Shown here piece after piece: positions 45,907-54,386 of a stretch of DNA of 64,000 nt. The position numbers and the translations under genes are program-made. Under the pieces are notes generated by a model. It saw nothing but the letters and a program-made list of their open reading frames with translations, was not told the DNA's origin and made no database searches. The DNA is from Saccharospirillaceae bacterium. Its GTDB lineage: Bacteria; Pseudomonadota; Gammaproteobacteria; Pseudomonadales; Oceanobacteraceae. The DNA is taken from positions 62,001-126,000 of the forward strand of contig JAJOJJ010000036.1 in the NCBI GenBank assembly GCA_021208685.1, given 5' to 3'. Each line of letters begins with the position of its first letter. Position 1 is the first letter of the stretch.

Positions 45907-47114
45907 CAGCCTGCTCCGCCAGCCGCTGTCAGCCAGTCCTGCAAACGGGCGACGGCTTCCTGTAAACGTTCCATACGGGTGGTAAAGGCAAAGCGCACAT
46001 GACTGCCCGCCCCGTGTTCACCAAAATCGACACCGGGCGTAATCGCCACGCCGGTTTCGCGCAGCACACGGGAGCAGAAGCTCAGGCTGTCATCGGTAAA
46101 GCGGCTGGCATCGGCATAGATATAAAACGCACCGTCCGGCGCAACCGGAACCGTAAAACCCAAGGTCGGCAATGCCTGCATTAAATAGTCGCGACGCTCA
46201 GCCAGTTCAGCCCGGCGCTGCTCCAGAATGGTCATCGTTTCCGGCTCAAAGGCCGCCAGTGCGGCGTACTGCGCCGGTGTTGGCGGCGCCAGAAAGAGAT
46301 TTTGTGCCAGGGTATCCAGATCCGGCACCCAGGACTCAGGCACCACCGCCCAGCCAAGACGCCAGCCGGTCATGCCGAAAAATTTGGAGAAACTGTTCAG
46401 CACCACCGCATCATCCGCCACCGACAGAACCGTTTGTGGCGCACAGGTGTAATTCAGCCCCTGATAGATTTCATCAACCCACAGCTCACCCTGCTGCTCA
46501 CGTACCGCCGTCGCCAGCGCACTGAGTTCGTCCAGCGACAACACGGTGCCGGTCGGATTCGCCGGTGATGCCACCAGTGCAACTCTGGTGTCTGCAGACC
46601 AGTGCTGGCGAACATCCGCTGCCGTCAGCTGAAACTTCTGCGCCGCACCGCAGGGCAGTAACTGGCCACGGCCTTCAAACACGCGGGCAAAGTGGCGATT
46701 GCAGGGATAACCGGGATCGGCCAGCAGAATCTGCTGGCCCGGATTCAGGCGGGCAGCGGTCAGCAGCAGTAAGGCACCGGACGCGCCGGGCGCCAGCACA
46801 ATGCGCTTTGGGCTGATGCGTACATCAAAACGGCGGAGGTAATAATCCGCCAGTTTCTGCCGTAATTCGGGCAAGCCCAGTGCCGGGGTATAGCCGGTTT
46901 TTCCGGCATTCATCGCCTTGATGGCCGCATCAATCAGCGGCTGCGGCGTCGGGAAGTCGGGTTCGCCGACCTCCAGATGAATAATGTCCTGCCCCTGAGC
47001 CTGCAGCGCCTGAGCTTCGGCCAGAATGGCCATCACCTGAAAGGGTTTGATATCCGCACAGCGGCGCGCAGGAGCGTGAGATGCAGGATTGGCCGTAGCC
47101 TGTTTGGAAGACAT
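45906..47114 (-). CDS. PLP-dependent class I/II aminotransferase
   Basis: 402 aa fold-type I enzyme. It has LEVGEPDFPTPQPLIDAA, GYTPALGLPELRQKLADYY, VASPANPTGTVLS, the PLP-lysine motif NSFSKFFGMTGWRLGW and a C-terminal VRFAFTTRMERLQEAV with the substrate-carboxylate Arg. It resembles aspartate/alanine-type aminotransferases; the substrate is not certain. Upstream of sfsA, divergent from dksA. Confidence 0.88.
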   Translation of the reverse strand: MSSKQATANPASHAPARRCADIKPFQVMAILAEAQALQAQGQDIIHLEVGEPDFPTPQPLIDAAIKAMNAGKTGYTPALGLPELRQKLADYYLRRFDVRISPKRIVLAPGASGALLLLTAARLNPGQQILLADPGYPCNRHFARVFEGRGQLLPCGAAQKFQLTAADVRQHWSADTRVALVASPANPTGTVLSLDELSALATAVREQQGELWVDEIYQGLNYTCAPQTVLSVADDAVVLNSFSKFFGMTGWRLGWAVVPESWVPDLDTLAQNLFLAPPTPAQYAALAAFEPETMTILEQRRAELAERRDYLMQALPTLGFTVPVAPDGAFYIYADASRFTDDSLSFCSRVLRETGVAITPGVDFGEHGAGSHVRFAFTTRMERLQEAVARLQDWLTAAGGAG

Positions 47115-47336
47115 AACAACTCAGTTAGCAATAAAAAAGACAACAAAACAGTCATCCTATTGTGCCAGATGGCTGACTGGCAGCAACAAAACCCTGCGGA
47201 AATAGTTGGCGCTTGGCATGTTATCTGATAGTTTCCCCGCCTTATCATTTGGAGCCCGGGGAAGAACGTGTTATGTCCCGGGGCGCATGGATCCGATGTC
47301 CGGTTAAACCGGTTTACCAGGTGAGGCAGTAACGCA

Positions 47337-47771
47337 ATGCCGCAAGATAAAAAAGAATTTGCCCTGTCCGATTTCACTCCTTACGAAATTGGCAAAGATG
47401 AAGAATATATGAGTGATGCTCAGCTGGAGCACTTCGCCTCAATCCTGCGCAACTGGAAACAGGAGCTGATGGAAGAAGTGGACCGCACCAAAGAGCACAT
47501 GCAAACCGAACTGAATAACTACGCCGATCCTAACGATCGTGCCAGTCAGGAAGAAGAGTTCAGTCTGGAACTGCGCACCCGTGACCGTGAGCGCAAACTG
47601 ATCAAAAAGATTGAAAAGACCCTCGATCTGATTGGCAAAGGTGATTACGGCTATTGTGCAGCCTGTGGTGTTGAAATCGGTATTCGTCGCCTTGAGGCGC
47701 GTCCGACAGCCGATCTGTGTATCGATTGCAAAACACTGGCCGAAATCAAAGAAAAACAGCTGGGCGTTTAA
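47337..47771 (+). CDS. dksA: RNA polymerase-binding transcription factor DksA
   Basis: Secondary-channel regulator of RNA polymerase acting with ppGpp (144 aa). The coiled-coil tip has the acidic [13 protein letters not shown] motif (DxxDxA type) and the zinc finger reads [26 protein letters not shown] with all four Cys present. The 222 bp before it holds a GC-rich CCCGGG inverted repeat (47255-47260 and 47277-47282) in the leader but no clear promoter that I can be sure of. Confidence 0.97.
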   Translation: MPQDKKEFALSDFTPYEIGKDEEYMSDAQLEHFASILRNWKQELMEEVDRTKEHMQTELNNYADPNDRASQEEEFSLELRTRDRERKLIKKIEKTLDLIGKGDYGYCAACGVEIGIRRLEARPTADLCIDCKTLAEIKEKQLGV

Positions 47772-47784
47772 TCCGGCTGAATAC

Positions 47785-47805
47785 GCGGATACCCGTGGTA
47801 TCCGC
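47785..47805 (+). terminator. Hairpin between dksA and gluQ
   Basis: GCGGATACC and GGTATCCGC form a perfect 9 bp stem with loop CGT, 13 bp after the dksA stop and 17 bp before the gluQ start. The tail ATGTTCTTTC is only moderately T-rich, so it may attenuate rather than end transcription. Confidence 0.5.
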
Positions 47806-47822
47806 ATGTTCTTTCTCCCGCA

Positions 47823-48765
47823 ATGGCTGACCTTTTCATGTCAGGCACACCTGCAAAACCAGCGCCTGATCATCTCCTGCCCTATATTGGCCGCTTTGCG
47901 CCATCGCCTACCGGGCCACTGCATTTCGGCTCGTTGCTGGCGGCTGTCGCCAGTTATCTGGATGCGCGTGCACACAATGGCCGCTGGCTGGTACGCATCG
48001 AAGATCTTGATCCGCCACGCGAAGACCCGTCAGCCGCCGGAGCCATCCTGCACATTCTGGAAGCCTATGGACTGCATTGGGATGGCGAGGTGCGCTATCA
48101 GAGTCAACGCCATGACGCCTATCAGCAGGTACTGGAACAGCTGATCCGCGGTGATCTGGCATTTCCCTGCCAATGCTCCCGAAAGCAACTGGGTGGCCGG
48201 CCGCATCAGGGCAACTGCCGGTGTCAGGCGCAGCAGGATATTGCCTGGCGTTTTCTCTGCCCGGCGGACGAGCTGTGCTTCGATGACGGCTTACAGGGCG
48301 TCTGGTGCAGTCAGCTCCGTGAAGAAATCGGCGACTTCGTTATTAAACGCCGCGATGGTCCCTGGTCGTATCAGCTGGCAGTGGTCAGCGACGATATTGA
48401 TCAGGGCGTTACCCATATCGTGCGTGGTATTGACCTGATCGATTCCACCGCACGCCAGATTCTGCTCTATCAGGCACTGTGCCATACGCCCCCCCCATTA
48501 CGCCCACATCCCGGTCGCTCTGGAAGCCAACGGGCAAAAGCTGAGCAAACAGAATCTGGCGCGGCCGTTAACAACCGAACACATCGGGCATACGCTCTGG
48601 CTGGCACTGAGCTGGTTGGGCCAGCAACCTCCTGTTGCCTTACAGCAACTGACACCCGTCGAGCTGCTCACCTGGGGCGTTGCACACTGGCAGCCACACG
48701 TACTGGCCGGACAGCGGGAACGACCGGCTCCTGCAGGCTTTCAGCGTGAAGCGTCTGCGGGCTGA
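47823..48765 (+). pseudogene. gluQ: Glutamyl-Q tRNA(Asp) synthetase, interrupted by a one-base frameshift
   Basis: Truncated class I synthetase paralogue that attaches glutamate to queuosine of tRNA-Asp. Up to codon 222 it is normal: GRFAPSPTGPLHFGSLLAAVASY (HIGH-type), VRIEDLDPPRE, a Cys cluster CQC...CRC and VRGIDLIDSTARQILLYQALCH. At the C8 run 48489-48496 the frame slips. With seven C it reads HTPPHYAHIPVALEANGQKLSKQN, which restores the KLSK motif, and continues to a TGA at 48765 (about 313 aa). As given, the C-terminal 86 residues are out of frame and the KMSKS-type loop is lost. A start at 47838 is also possible. Confidence 0.85.
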
Positions 48766-48810
48766 CAACTTTGTGGTACGCTTGCCCCTTTCATTAACGA
48801 CGGCGTGGCT

Positions 48811-48987
48811 ATGTACGATTATCGCCTTGGATTGGCGCTGCTGGTGGGCATTTATCTGTTCTCCCCCATCATGATGGACTGGTGGCTGGATGACCGCGGC
48901 GCCTGGTACAAACCTTTTGCCGTCTGGCTGTTATTAATCGGCTTTTACATCTGGCTGAACCACAAACGGGGTGATGATGAGCTTTAG
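48811..48987 (+). CDS. Small membrane protein upstream of cbrA (CbrX-like)
   Basis: 58 aa protein with two hydrophobic helices (LGLALLVGIYLFSPIMMDWW and WYKPFAVWLLLIGFYIWL). Its 3' end overlaps the cbrA start region (GTGATGATGAGC), so translation of cbrA is probably coupled to it. In Pseudomonas a small ORF at this place, between gluQ and cbrA, is called cbrX. A GTG two codons upstream (48805) is an alternative start. Confidence 0.75.
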   Translation: MYDYRLGLALLVGIYLFSPIMMDWWLDDRGAWYKPFAVWLLLIGFYIWLNHKRGDDEL

Positions 48988-51907
48988 TCTGGGTCAGCTG
49001 GGGCTGATCGTTTTAGGCTACCTCGCTGCTTTATTTACCACGGCCTATTCTGTTGAACGCGGCTGGGTGCCCCGTCACTGGGTGCGTCATCCACTGGTGT
49101 ACATTTTCTCGCTGGGCGTGTACGCCAGCGCCTGGGCCTTTTATGGCTCGGTCGGCATGGCTAACCAGTACGGCTACGGCTTCCTCGCCTATTACCTTGG
49201 CATCTCCGGCGCTTTTGTCATGTCGCCGATTCTGCTGCGCCCGATTCTGCACATCGCCCGGATTTATCAGCTCAGCTCACTGGCCGATTTGCTCGCCTTC
49301 CGTTACCGCTCTCGGCTGGCCGGTATTCTGGTGTCTGTGTTTACGCTGGCGGTGGTGATTCCGATGCTGACCCTGCAAATCAGCGCCATCGCCGATACCC
49401 TGCATTTGCTCAACAGCGAATGGCCGGCAACCACACTGGCATTCGGCTTCTGTGTCACCATGATGATCTTTGCCGTACTCTTTGGTGCGCGCCACGTATC
49501 CCCACGGGAAAAGCACGAAGGGCTGGTCTTTGCCCTGGCGTTTGAATCACTGCTCAAGCTCACCGCCATTCTGGTACTGGCCGGGGTGGCGTTATTTGGC
49601 ATCTTTGATCAGGTCGGTGGGCTGGAACAGTGGCTGATTGATAATCAGGATCGCCTGTCCAATCAGCAGATTACCCTGCAGGAAGGCCCATGGCGCACAC
49701 TGTTGCTGGTGTTTTTTGCCGCCGCCATCGTCATGCCACACATGTTTCATGTGACCTTTACCGAAAACCTTAACAGCGACGCCCTGAAACCGGCCAGCTG
49801 GGGATTCCCGCTGTTTCTGCTGGCCATGAGCATGGCTGTGCCGCCGATTCTGTGGGCCGGAATTTACCTCAACGTACAGACCCCGGCGGAATACTTTGCC
49901 ATAGGCATTGGCCTGAAACTGGAATCGCCGTTTCTCGTCATTCTGACCTTTGTCGGCGGTCTGGCAGCAGCCTCCGGCATCATGATTGTGATTACCCTGG
50001 CCACTGCAGCCATGTTCCTCAATCATCTGGTACTGCCCTTTCATAAACCAAGCCCGCGTCATGATTTTTACCGCTGGCTGCTGTGGATGCGGCGCTCGCT
50101 GATCGCCGGCATCCTGCTGCTGGCTTATGGCTTCTATCGTTCAGTCGGGGCCGATCTCGATCTGAACCGCCTTGGTATTCTGGCGTTTGTCGCCGCACTG
50201 CAATTTTTACCCGGCGTACTGGGTTTGCTGTACTGGCCCAAATCCAACCGCAAAGGATTTTTATCCGGCCTGATCGCCGGCATTCTGATTTGGATCTACG
50301 GCATGCTGCTGCCATTCTCCGAGCTGGCGCTGGGCTGGCATGTGCCTCTGCCACTGGCGGCGGTGGATGAAAGCAACTGGCATCTGGCGGCACTGTCCGC
50401 CTTCGCCATCAACCTGCTGCTATTTGTACTGGTCAGCCTCAGCAGCAAGCAGAAAGCCTCGGAAATGTCAGCCGCCGAAGCCTGCTCCATCGATACCGTT
50501 TCACGCCCCAGCCGCCGCCCGCTGATCGCCGGTAACTCCAACGATGTCATTGTCTCGCTGAGCAAACCACTGGGCCGCTATGTCGCCGAACGTGAAGTCT
50601 ATCAGGCCCTGACCGACCTCGACCTGCCCTCATACGAAGACCGGCCTTACGCACTGCGCCGCCTGCGTGCACGACTGGAAGCCAACCTGTCTGGCCTGAT
50701 GGGGCCAACCGTGGCGCACGATATTGTCAGTCGCTATCTGCCGTTTCAGGAGAATGCAGAGCTCAGCGAAGACATCTACCAGATTGAACAGCGACTGGAA
50801 GGTTTCCACGACCGTCTGAGCGGATTGGCCGGCGAACTGGATAACCTGCGGCGTTATCACCGCCAGACACTTGAGCGTCTGCCCATGGGGGTATGCTCGC
50901 TGGCCGACGACGGTGAGATCCTGATGTGGAATCAGGCCATGACCGAACTGACGCAGATTGATGCTGCTCAGGTGACCGGTTCACACCTCAGCCGCCTGCC
51001 TGCACCGTGGAATACCCTACTGCAGGATTTTGTCACCAACGAACCCATGCATGAACACAAAAAGCGCGTCGATATTGCTGCCCGTCCGCGCTGGTACAGC
51101 CTGCACAAATCCGTCATCAAACCCAGTGGTGGCCAGCCCGGCGGCATTGTCGTACTGATGGAAGATCAGACCGAAACCCAATTGCTGGAAGACGAACTGA
51201 TGCACAGCGAACGACTGGCCTCCATTGGCCGTCTGGCGGCAGGGGTCGCCCACGAAATCGGCAACCCGATTACCGGTATCGACTGTCTCGCACAGACCAT
51301 CCGCTACGAAACCGATAACCCCGAACTGCTGGAAATGGCCAACCAGATTCAGGAACAGACCAAACGCGTTTCACGCATTGTGCAATCACTGATGAATTTC
51401 GCCCACGCCGGCCATCACTCGACCGAACATGAGCCGGTCAGCCTTGCCCATGTGATTGATGAAGCCATGCAACTGCTGCGCTTAAGTAAACGCAGCCAGG
51501 ACATTGCCTTTATTAATGAATGTGCACCGGATGTCATGGTACTCGGCGATGATCAGCGGCTGGTGCAGGTGTTTGTCAATCTGCTCAGCAATGCCCGCGA
51601 TGCCAGCGAGCCCGGACAGAACATCCGCGTCACCGCCGACACGGATGAACACCAGGTGGTATTACGCATTATCGACCAGGGACATGGGATTCCGGCCGAC
51701 AAGGTCGACCGTATTTTTGAACCCTTTTTCACCACCAAAGACGTCGGCAAAGGCACCGGACTGGGACTGTCACTGGTGTACTCCATCATCGAAGAACACT
51801 ACGGCCACATCGCCATTGAAAGTCCGGTCGCGGACGGTCGTGGCACTTGTGTTAAAGTCAGCCTGCCACGCTATCATCATATTGAAGAATCGGAACCCGT
51901 TGCATGA
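48977..51907 (+). CDS. cbrA: Sensor histidine kinase CbrA with SSS-transporter-like domain
   Basis: Membrane sensor kinase of carbon/nitrogen balance, about 976 aa. The N-terminal half (about 1-490) is a sodium-solute-symporter-like domain with about 13 helices. It is followed by a linker, a PAS domain (about 630-720, GVCSLADDGEILMWNQAMTEL), a DHp domain with the phospho-His in AAGVAHEIGNPITGI and an HATPase domain (NLLSNARDAS, DQGHGIP, FFTTKDVGKGTGLGLSLVYS). The fusion is the mark of CbrA. Starts at 48971 (GTG) or 48974 are also possible; 48977 has the best spacing to GGGG. The end overlaps cbrB by 4 bp (ATGA-type). Confidence 0.95.
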   Translation: MSFSLGQLGLIVLGYLAALFTTAYSVERGWVPRHWVRHPLVYIFSLGVYASAWAFYGSVGMANQYGYGFLAYYLGISGAFVMSPILLRPILHIARIYQLSSLADLLAFRYRSRLAGILVSVFTLAVVIPMLTLQISAIADTLHLLNSEWPATTLAFGFCVTMMIFAVLFGARHVSPREKHEGLVFALAFESLLKLTAILVLAGVALFGIFDQVGGLEQWLIDNQDRLSNQQITLQEGPWRTLLLVFFAAAIVMPHMFHVTFTENLNSDALKPASWGFPLFLLAMSMAVPPILWAGIYLNVQTPAEYFAIGIGLKLESPFLVILTFVGGLAAASGIMIVITLATAAMFLNHLVLPFHKPSPRHDFYRWLLWMRRSLIAGILLLAYGFYRSVGADLDLNRLGILAFVAALQFLPGVLGLLYWPKSNRKGFLSGLIAGILIWIYGMLLPFSELALGWHVPLPLAAVDESNWHLAALSAFAINLLLFVLVSLSSKQKASEMSAAEACSIDTVSRPSRRPLIAGNSNDVIVSLSKPLGRYVAEREVYQALTDLDLPSYEDRPYALRRLRARLEANLSGLMGPTVAHDIVSRYLPFQENAELSEDIYQIEQRLEGFHDRLSGLAGELDNLRRYHRQTLERLPMGVCSLADDGEILMWNQAMTELTQIDAAQVTGSHLSRLPAPWNTLLQDFVTNEPMHEHKKRVDIAARPRWYSLHKSVIKPSGGQPGGIVVLMEDQTETQLLEDELMHSERLASIGRLAAGVAHEIGNPITGIDCLAQTIRYETDNPELLEMANQIQEQTKRVSRIVQSLMNFAHAGHHSTEHEPVSLAHVIDEAMQLLRLSKRSQDIAFINECAPDVMVLGDDQRLVQVFVNLLSNARDASEPGQNIRVTADTDEHQVVLRIIDQGHGIPADKVDRIFEPFFTTKDVGKGTGLGLSLVYSIIEEHYGHIAIESPVADGRGTCVKVSLPRYHHIEESEPVA

Positions 51908-53301
51908 GTCACATCCTGGTTGTTGAAGACGAAGCCATTATCCGTCAGTCCGTCCGTCGCCTGTTGCAGCGCCATGATTATCAAGTCACCGATGTCGACT
52001 CCCTTGATGCCGCCAAAAATGAAGACCTGAGCCGCTACAGCCTGATCATCAGCGATCTGCGTCTGCCCGGAGGCATGGGGACCGAGCTGGTTGAACTGGC
52101 CGGACAAACCCCCGTGCTGATCATGACCAGCTACGCCAGCCTGCGCTCCGCCGTCGATGCCATGAAGATGGGTGCAGTCGACTACATCGCAAAACCCTTC
52201 GACCACGATGAAATGATTCAGGCAGTCCAGCGCATCCTGAAAGAATCCAGCCTGAGTCACAAACCAGGCAAAACAGACCTGCGCAAAGAAGTCAGCAAAG
52301 AATATCCGGTCAGCGGCATTATCGGCAGTTGCGAACCCATGCTGCTGCTGTTCAAAAAGATCAGTAAAGTCGCCCCCACTGACGCCACCGTACTGATTCA
52401 GGGCGAATCCGGTACCGGCAAAGAACTGGTGGCGCGGGCACTGCACAATCAGAGCCGTCGCCACAACGCTGAAATGATTTCAGTGAATTGCGCCGCCATT
52501 CCGGAAACCCTGATCGAATCGGAACTGTTCGGTCACGAAAAAGGCGCCTTTACCGGCGCCAACGCCATGCGCCAGGGGCTCGTCGAAGCCGCTGACGGAG
52601 GCACCCTGTTTCTTGATGAAATCGGTGAACTGCCGCTCGAAGCACAGGCGCGTCTGTTGCGGGTGCTGCAGGAAGGCGAAATCCGCCGGGTCGGCTCAGT
52701 ACAAAGCAGAAAAGTTGACGTCAGACTGGTGGCAGCAACCCACCGCAACCTGAAAGATCTGGCCAGTCGTGGCGAATTCCGTGAAGACCTGTACTACCGG
52801 CTGAACGTGGTTGAACTGCACCTGCCGCCCCTGCGCGAACGGGGCGACGATGTGGTCGAAATCGCCAATGCCATGCTGACCCGAGCCTGCGAAAAAATGC
52901 AGCAGCCGCCCATGCATTTTACCGCCGAAGCCACCCAGGCTATCCGCCAGTACAACTGGCCCGGCAACGTGCGGGAACTGGAAAACGCCGTCGAGCGGGC
53001 CGTTATTCTTGCCGATGATGACAGCCTTGGCGCCGAACTGCTCGGCATCGATCTTTCCCCGGACCGCTATGTCAGCCCGGCGATGCGTGAAAATCTGCTG
53101 CAGAATGAACAATACGGGCCAGTTGATGGTCAGGTGCAGCAAGGCGATCTATCGTTGGACGACTACTTTGTGCACTTCGTTCTGGAAAACGAACACAACA
53201 TGACCGAAACCGATCTGGCCCGAAAGCTCGGCATCTCGCGCAAAAGCCTCTGGGAACGCCGCCAGCGTCTGGGAATTCCGCGAAAGAAAGGCGGAAAATA
53301 A
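51904..53301 (+). CDS. cbrB: Sigma-54 response regulator CbrB
   Basis: NtrC-family activator of 465 aa. The receiver has the phospho-Asp in [13 protein letters not shown] and Lys in [10 protein letters not shown]. The AAA+ domain has Walker [22 protein letters not shown] (complete sigma-54 loop) and [13 protein letters not shown]. The C-terminal helix-turn-helix is [29 protein letters not shown]. In Pseudomonas it activates the crcZ-type sRNA genes just downstream, and the next 1.1 kb here has two matching sigma-54 promoters. Confidence 0.95.
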   Translation: MSHILVVEDEAIIRQSVRRLLQRHDYQVTDVDSLDAAKNEDLSRYSLIISDLRLPGGMGTELVELAGQTPVLIMTSYASLRSAVDAMKMGAVDYIAKPFDHDEMIQAVQRILKESSLSHKPGKTDLRKEVSKEYPVSGIIGSCEPMLLLFKKISKVAPTDATVLIQGESGTGKELVARALHNQSRRHNAEMISVNCAAIPETLIESELFGHEKGAFTGANAMRQGLVEAADGGTLFLDEIGELPLEAQARLLRVLQEGEIRRVGSVQSRKVDVRLVAATHRNLKDLASRGEFREDLYYRLNVVELHLPPLRERGDDVVEIANAMLTRACEKMQQPPMHFTAEATQAIRQYNWPGNVRELENAVERAVILADDDSLGAELLGIDLSPDRYVSPAMRENLLQNEQYGPVDGQVQQGDLSLDDYFVHFVLENEHNMTETDLARKLGISRKSLWERRQRLGIPRKKGGK

Positions 53302-53345
53302 ACACCCGGTCGCCGTCACGACGGCCATACAATCGGCATCACAAA

Positions 53346-53453
53346 GTGTAACCTCAGGGTTACACACCCTCAAAAAATCAGTCATTTACCGCCACCACTG
53401 GTAACACTTTAGTGGAACACCATTCGGGCCATAAACCCGACAACTCCGTAACA
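53346..53453 (+). promoter_or_regulatory. Upstream activator sites for the first sRNA promoter (CbrB-type)
   Basis: A perfect 8+8 palindrome GTGTAACC-TCAG-GGTTACAC (53346-53365), the motif GTAACACTTTAGT with GAA after one or two bases (53401-53417) and another GTAACA (53448-53453). They lie about 40-145 bp upstream of the -24 element, where an NtrC-family activator would bind. The GTAACACTTTAGT motif is repeated at the second promoter. Confidence 0.65.
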
Positions 53454-53490
53454 CACTGATTCAAAAGGATTTTAATTGCATTCAGCAAGT

Positions 53491-53506
53491 TGGCACGGCG
53501 TTCGCT
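53491..53506 (+). promoter_or_regulatory. Sigma-54 promoter 1 (TGGCACG-N4-TCGCT)
   Basis: TGGCACG at 53491-53497 and GC at 53504-53505 give the required GG-N10-GC spacing. The match to TGGCAC-N5-TTGC has one mismatch in the -12 part (TCGC). The start of transcription is expected near 53517. Confidence 0.78.
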
Positions 53507-53516
53507 TTATAGTTAA

Positions 53517-53690
53517 CAAACCAATAAAAAATGCGCCTCAAACAATAAAAATAAAACCTGAGCGCGACAGGCCAGACAATAAAAATAAAACCGGCCACTG
53601 AGTTAACAATAATAATAACAAGCCCCAACTCACTGAAAGACGATTGCTTTGCCCGCGACGCAGCCGGCAAAGCAATCATCTCTCTTATCT
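53517..53690 (+). ncRNA. CrcZ-like sRNA, copy 1 (Hfq/Crc-sequestering)
   Basis: About 170 nt transcript with no ORF. It holds four A-rich motifs of the AAnAAnAA type bound by Hfq/Crc: 53515-53531, 53540-53556, 53576-53590 and 53605-53621. The last three sit in hairpin loops closed by GCGC(C)TCA/TGAGCGC, GGCC/GGCC and TGAGTT/AACTCA. A perfect 12 bp stem GATTGCTTTGCC/GGCAAAGCAATC (53642-53677) probably ends it, though only a weak T-run follows. The position between cbrB and pcnB is that of crcZ in Pseudomonas. The ends are inferred. Confidence 0.78.
53642..53677 (+). terminator. Probable terminator of CrcZ-like sRNA copy 1
   Basis: GATTGCTTTGCC (53642-53653) and GGCAAAGCAATC (53666-53677) form a perfect 12 bp stem with a 12-base loop; the tail ATCTCTCTTATCT is weak in T, so some read-through is likely. 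Confidence 0.6.
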
Positions 53691-53879
53691 GCAAGACCTC
53701 AGCATAAGCACCCCCCTCAGAAACATCCTTTTTCGGACACTCCGAACCAAGCCTGACGATACCTGCCAATCCGAAGCGCAGTCCGCTCAGCCGTGCCGTC
53801 ACCAAGACATTGCAAAGCCATTCTTTTTCATTACTCCAAAAGCGTCATTCATCCTCGGGGGCAGCATCCGGTCAATCAT

Positions 53880-53962
53880 GGTTACAGACTGTTACCCAGA
53901 AACATCGTTTGTTACCTCAGGCCTCGCACCCAGTAACACTTTAGTCGAATCCCCAGGTAACA
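53880..53962 (+). promoter_or_regulatory. Upstream activator sites for the second sRNA promoter (CbrB-type)
   Basis: GGTTACA-GAC-TGTTACC (53880-53896), TGTTACC (53910-53916), GTAACACTTTAGT (53933-53945, identical over 13 bases to the copy at promoter 1) and GGTAACA (53956-53962). The shared motif starts 82 bp upstream of the -24 GG, against 91 bp at promoter 1. The rest of the stretch between the two sRNA units (about 53690-53880) shows nothing I can name. Confidence 0.65.
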
Positions 53963-54013
53963 AATGCCCAAAGAAAAACATAAGTTACTGATAATTAAAG
54001 ATTTTTTTAAATC

Positions 54014-54029
54014 TGGCATGGCGAATGCT
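54014..54029 (+). promoter_or_regulatory. Sigma-54 promoter 2 (TGGCATG-N5-TGCT)
   Basis: TGGCATG at 54014-54020 and GC at 54027-54028 give GG-N10-GC. The surrounding bases (CTTTATA after the -12) resemble promoter 1. Transcription is expected to start near 54040. Confidence 0.8.
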
Positions 54030-54039
54030 TTATACATAG

Positions 54040-54313
54040 CAGATCACTGAGACGAACAATAAAAATAAAAAATGTTCCCAGTGCAAAACCGGTGACTCAT
54101 AAAAATAACAAAGCACCGGGCAAAGCGGTCTTCGATAACAACAACAATAAAAGACCGGTGAGATGAACACGCTGTTTTGAATGCACAGCTCTTTGCTGTG
54201 AAGAATAAGAAAAATAAAGGGCAGGAACCTGTCCATTCAAAACAGTCGGTTCGCCAGGTTGAAAATAACAATAATAAAAGAGAAGACTGACAAAGCCGCT
54301 GATGCGGCTTTTT
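54040..54313 (+). ncRNA. CrcZ-like sRNA, copy 2 (Hfq/Crc-sequestering)
   Basis: About 270 nt, no ORF. Five A-rich AAnAAnAA motifs: 54056-54072, 54099-54112, 54135-54152, 54203-54218 and 54262-54279. Each lies in or beside a hairpin: ACTG..GAACA/TGTTC..CAGT, CCGGTG/CACCGG (54089/54114), CGGTCTT/AAGACCG (54126/54151), a 12 bp outer stem CTGTTTTGAATG/CATTCAAAACAG (54172/54234) with inner CACAGC/GCTGTG, and CAGTC/GACTG (54243/54285). A strong terminator ends it. Together with copy 1 it forms a tandem pair, like the two CrcZ-family RNAs known in some Pseudomonas but here side by side. Confidence 0.82.
54292..54313 (+). terminator. Intrinsic terminator of CrcZ-like sRNA copy 2
   Basis: AAAGCCGC (54292-54299), loop TGAT, GCGGCTTT (54304-54311) and a T-run to 54313. 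Confidence 0.9.
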
Positions 54314-54366
54314 GTTTATCTGCTCGCCGGAAGCACCCACTTCGTGGCCGGGCAGGCGGACGAGGC

Positions 54367-54386
54367 TATTCAGAGGTTCCTTAAAT
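54367..54386. repeat. Short dispersed repeat, second copy
   Basis: TATTCAGAGG-T-TCCTTAAAT matches the reverse complement of 8733-8752 at 19 of 20 bases. The copy here lies just before pcnB and is not in a full hairpin. Confidence 0.5.

Noticed and set aside
53644-53991. Open frame of about 115 codons in the region between the two sRNA units
   Set aside because: It starts in the first sRNA's terminator stem, has no ribosome site or family features and overlaps the activator sites of the second promoter.
53515-54279. Repeated AATAAAAATAA-like units as a CRISPR array or satellite repeat
   Set aside because: The units are short, unevenly spaced, lack constant repeats and spacers, and are better explained as Hfq/Crc-binding motifs within two sRNAs.
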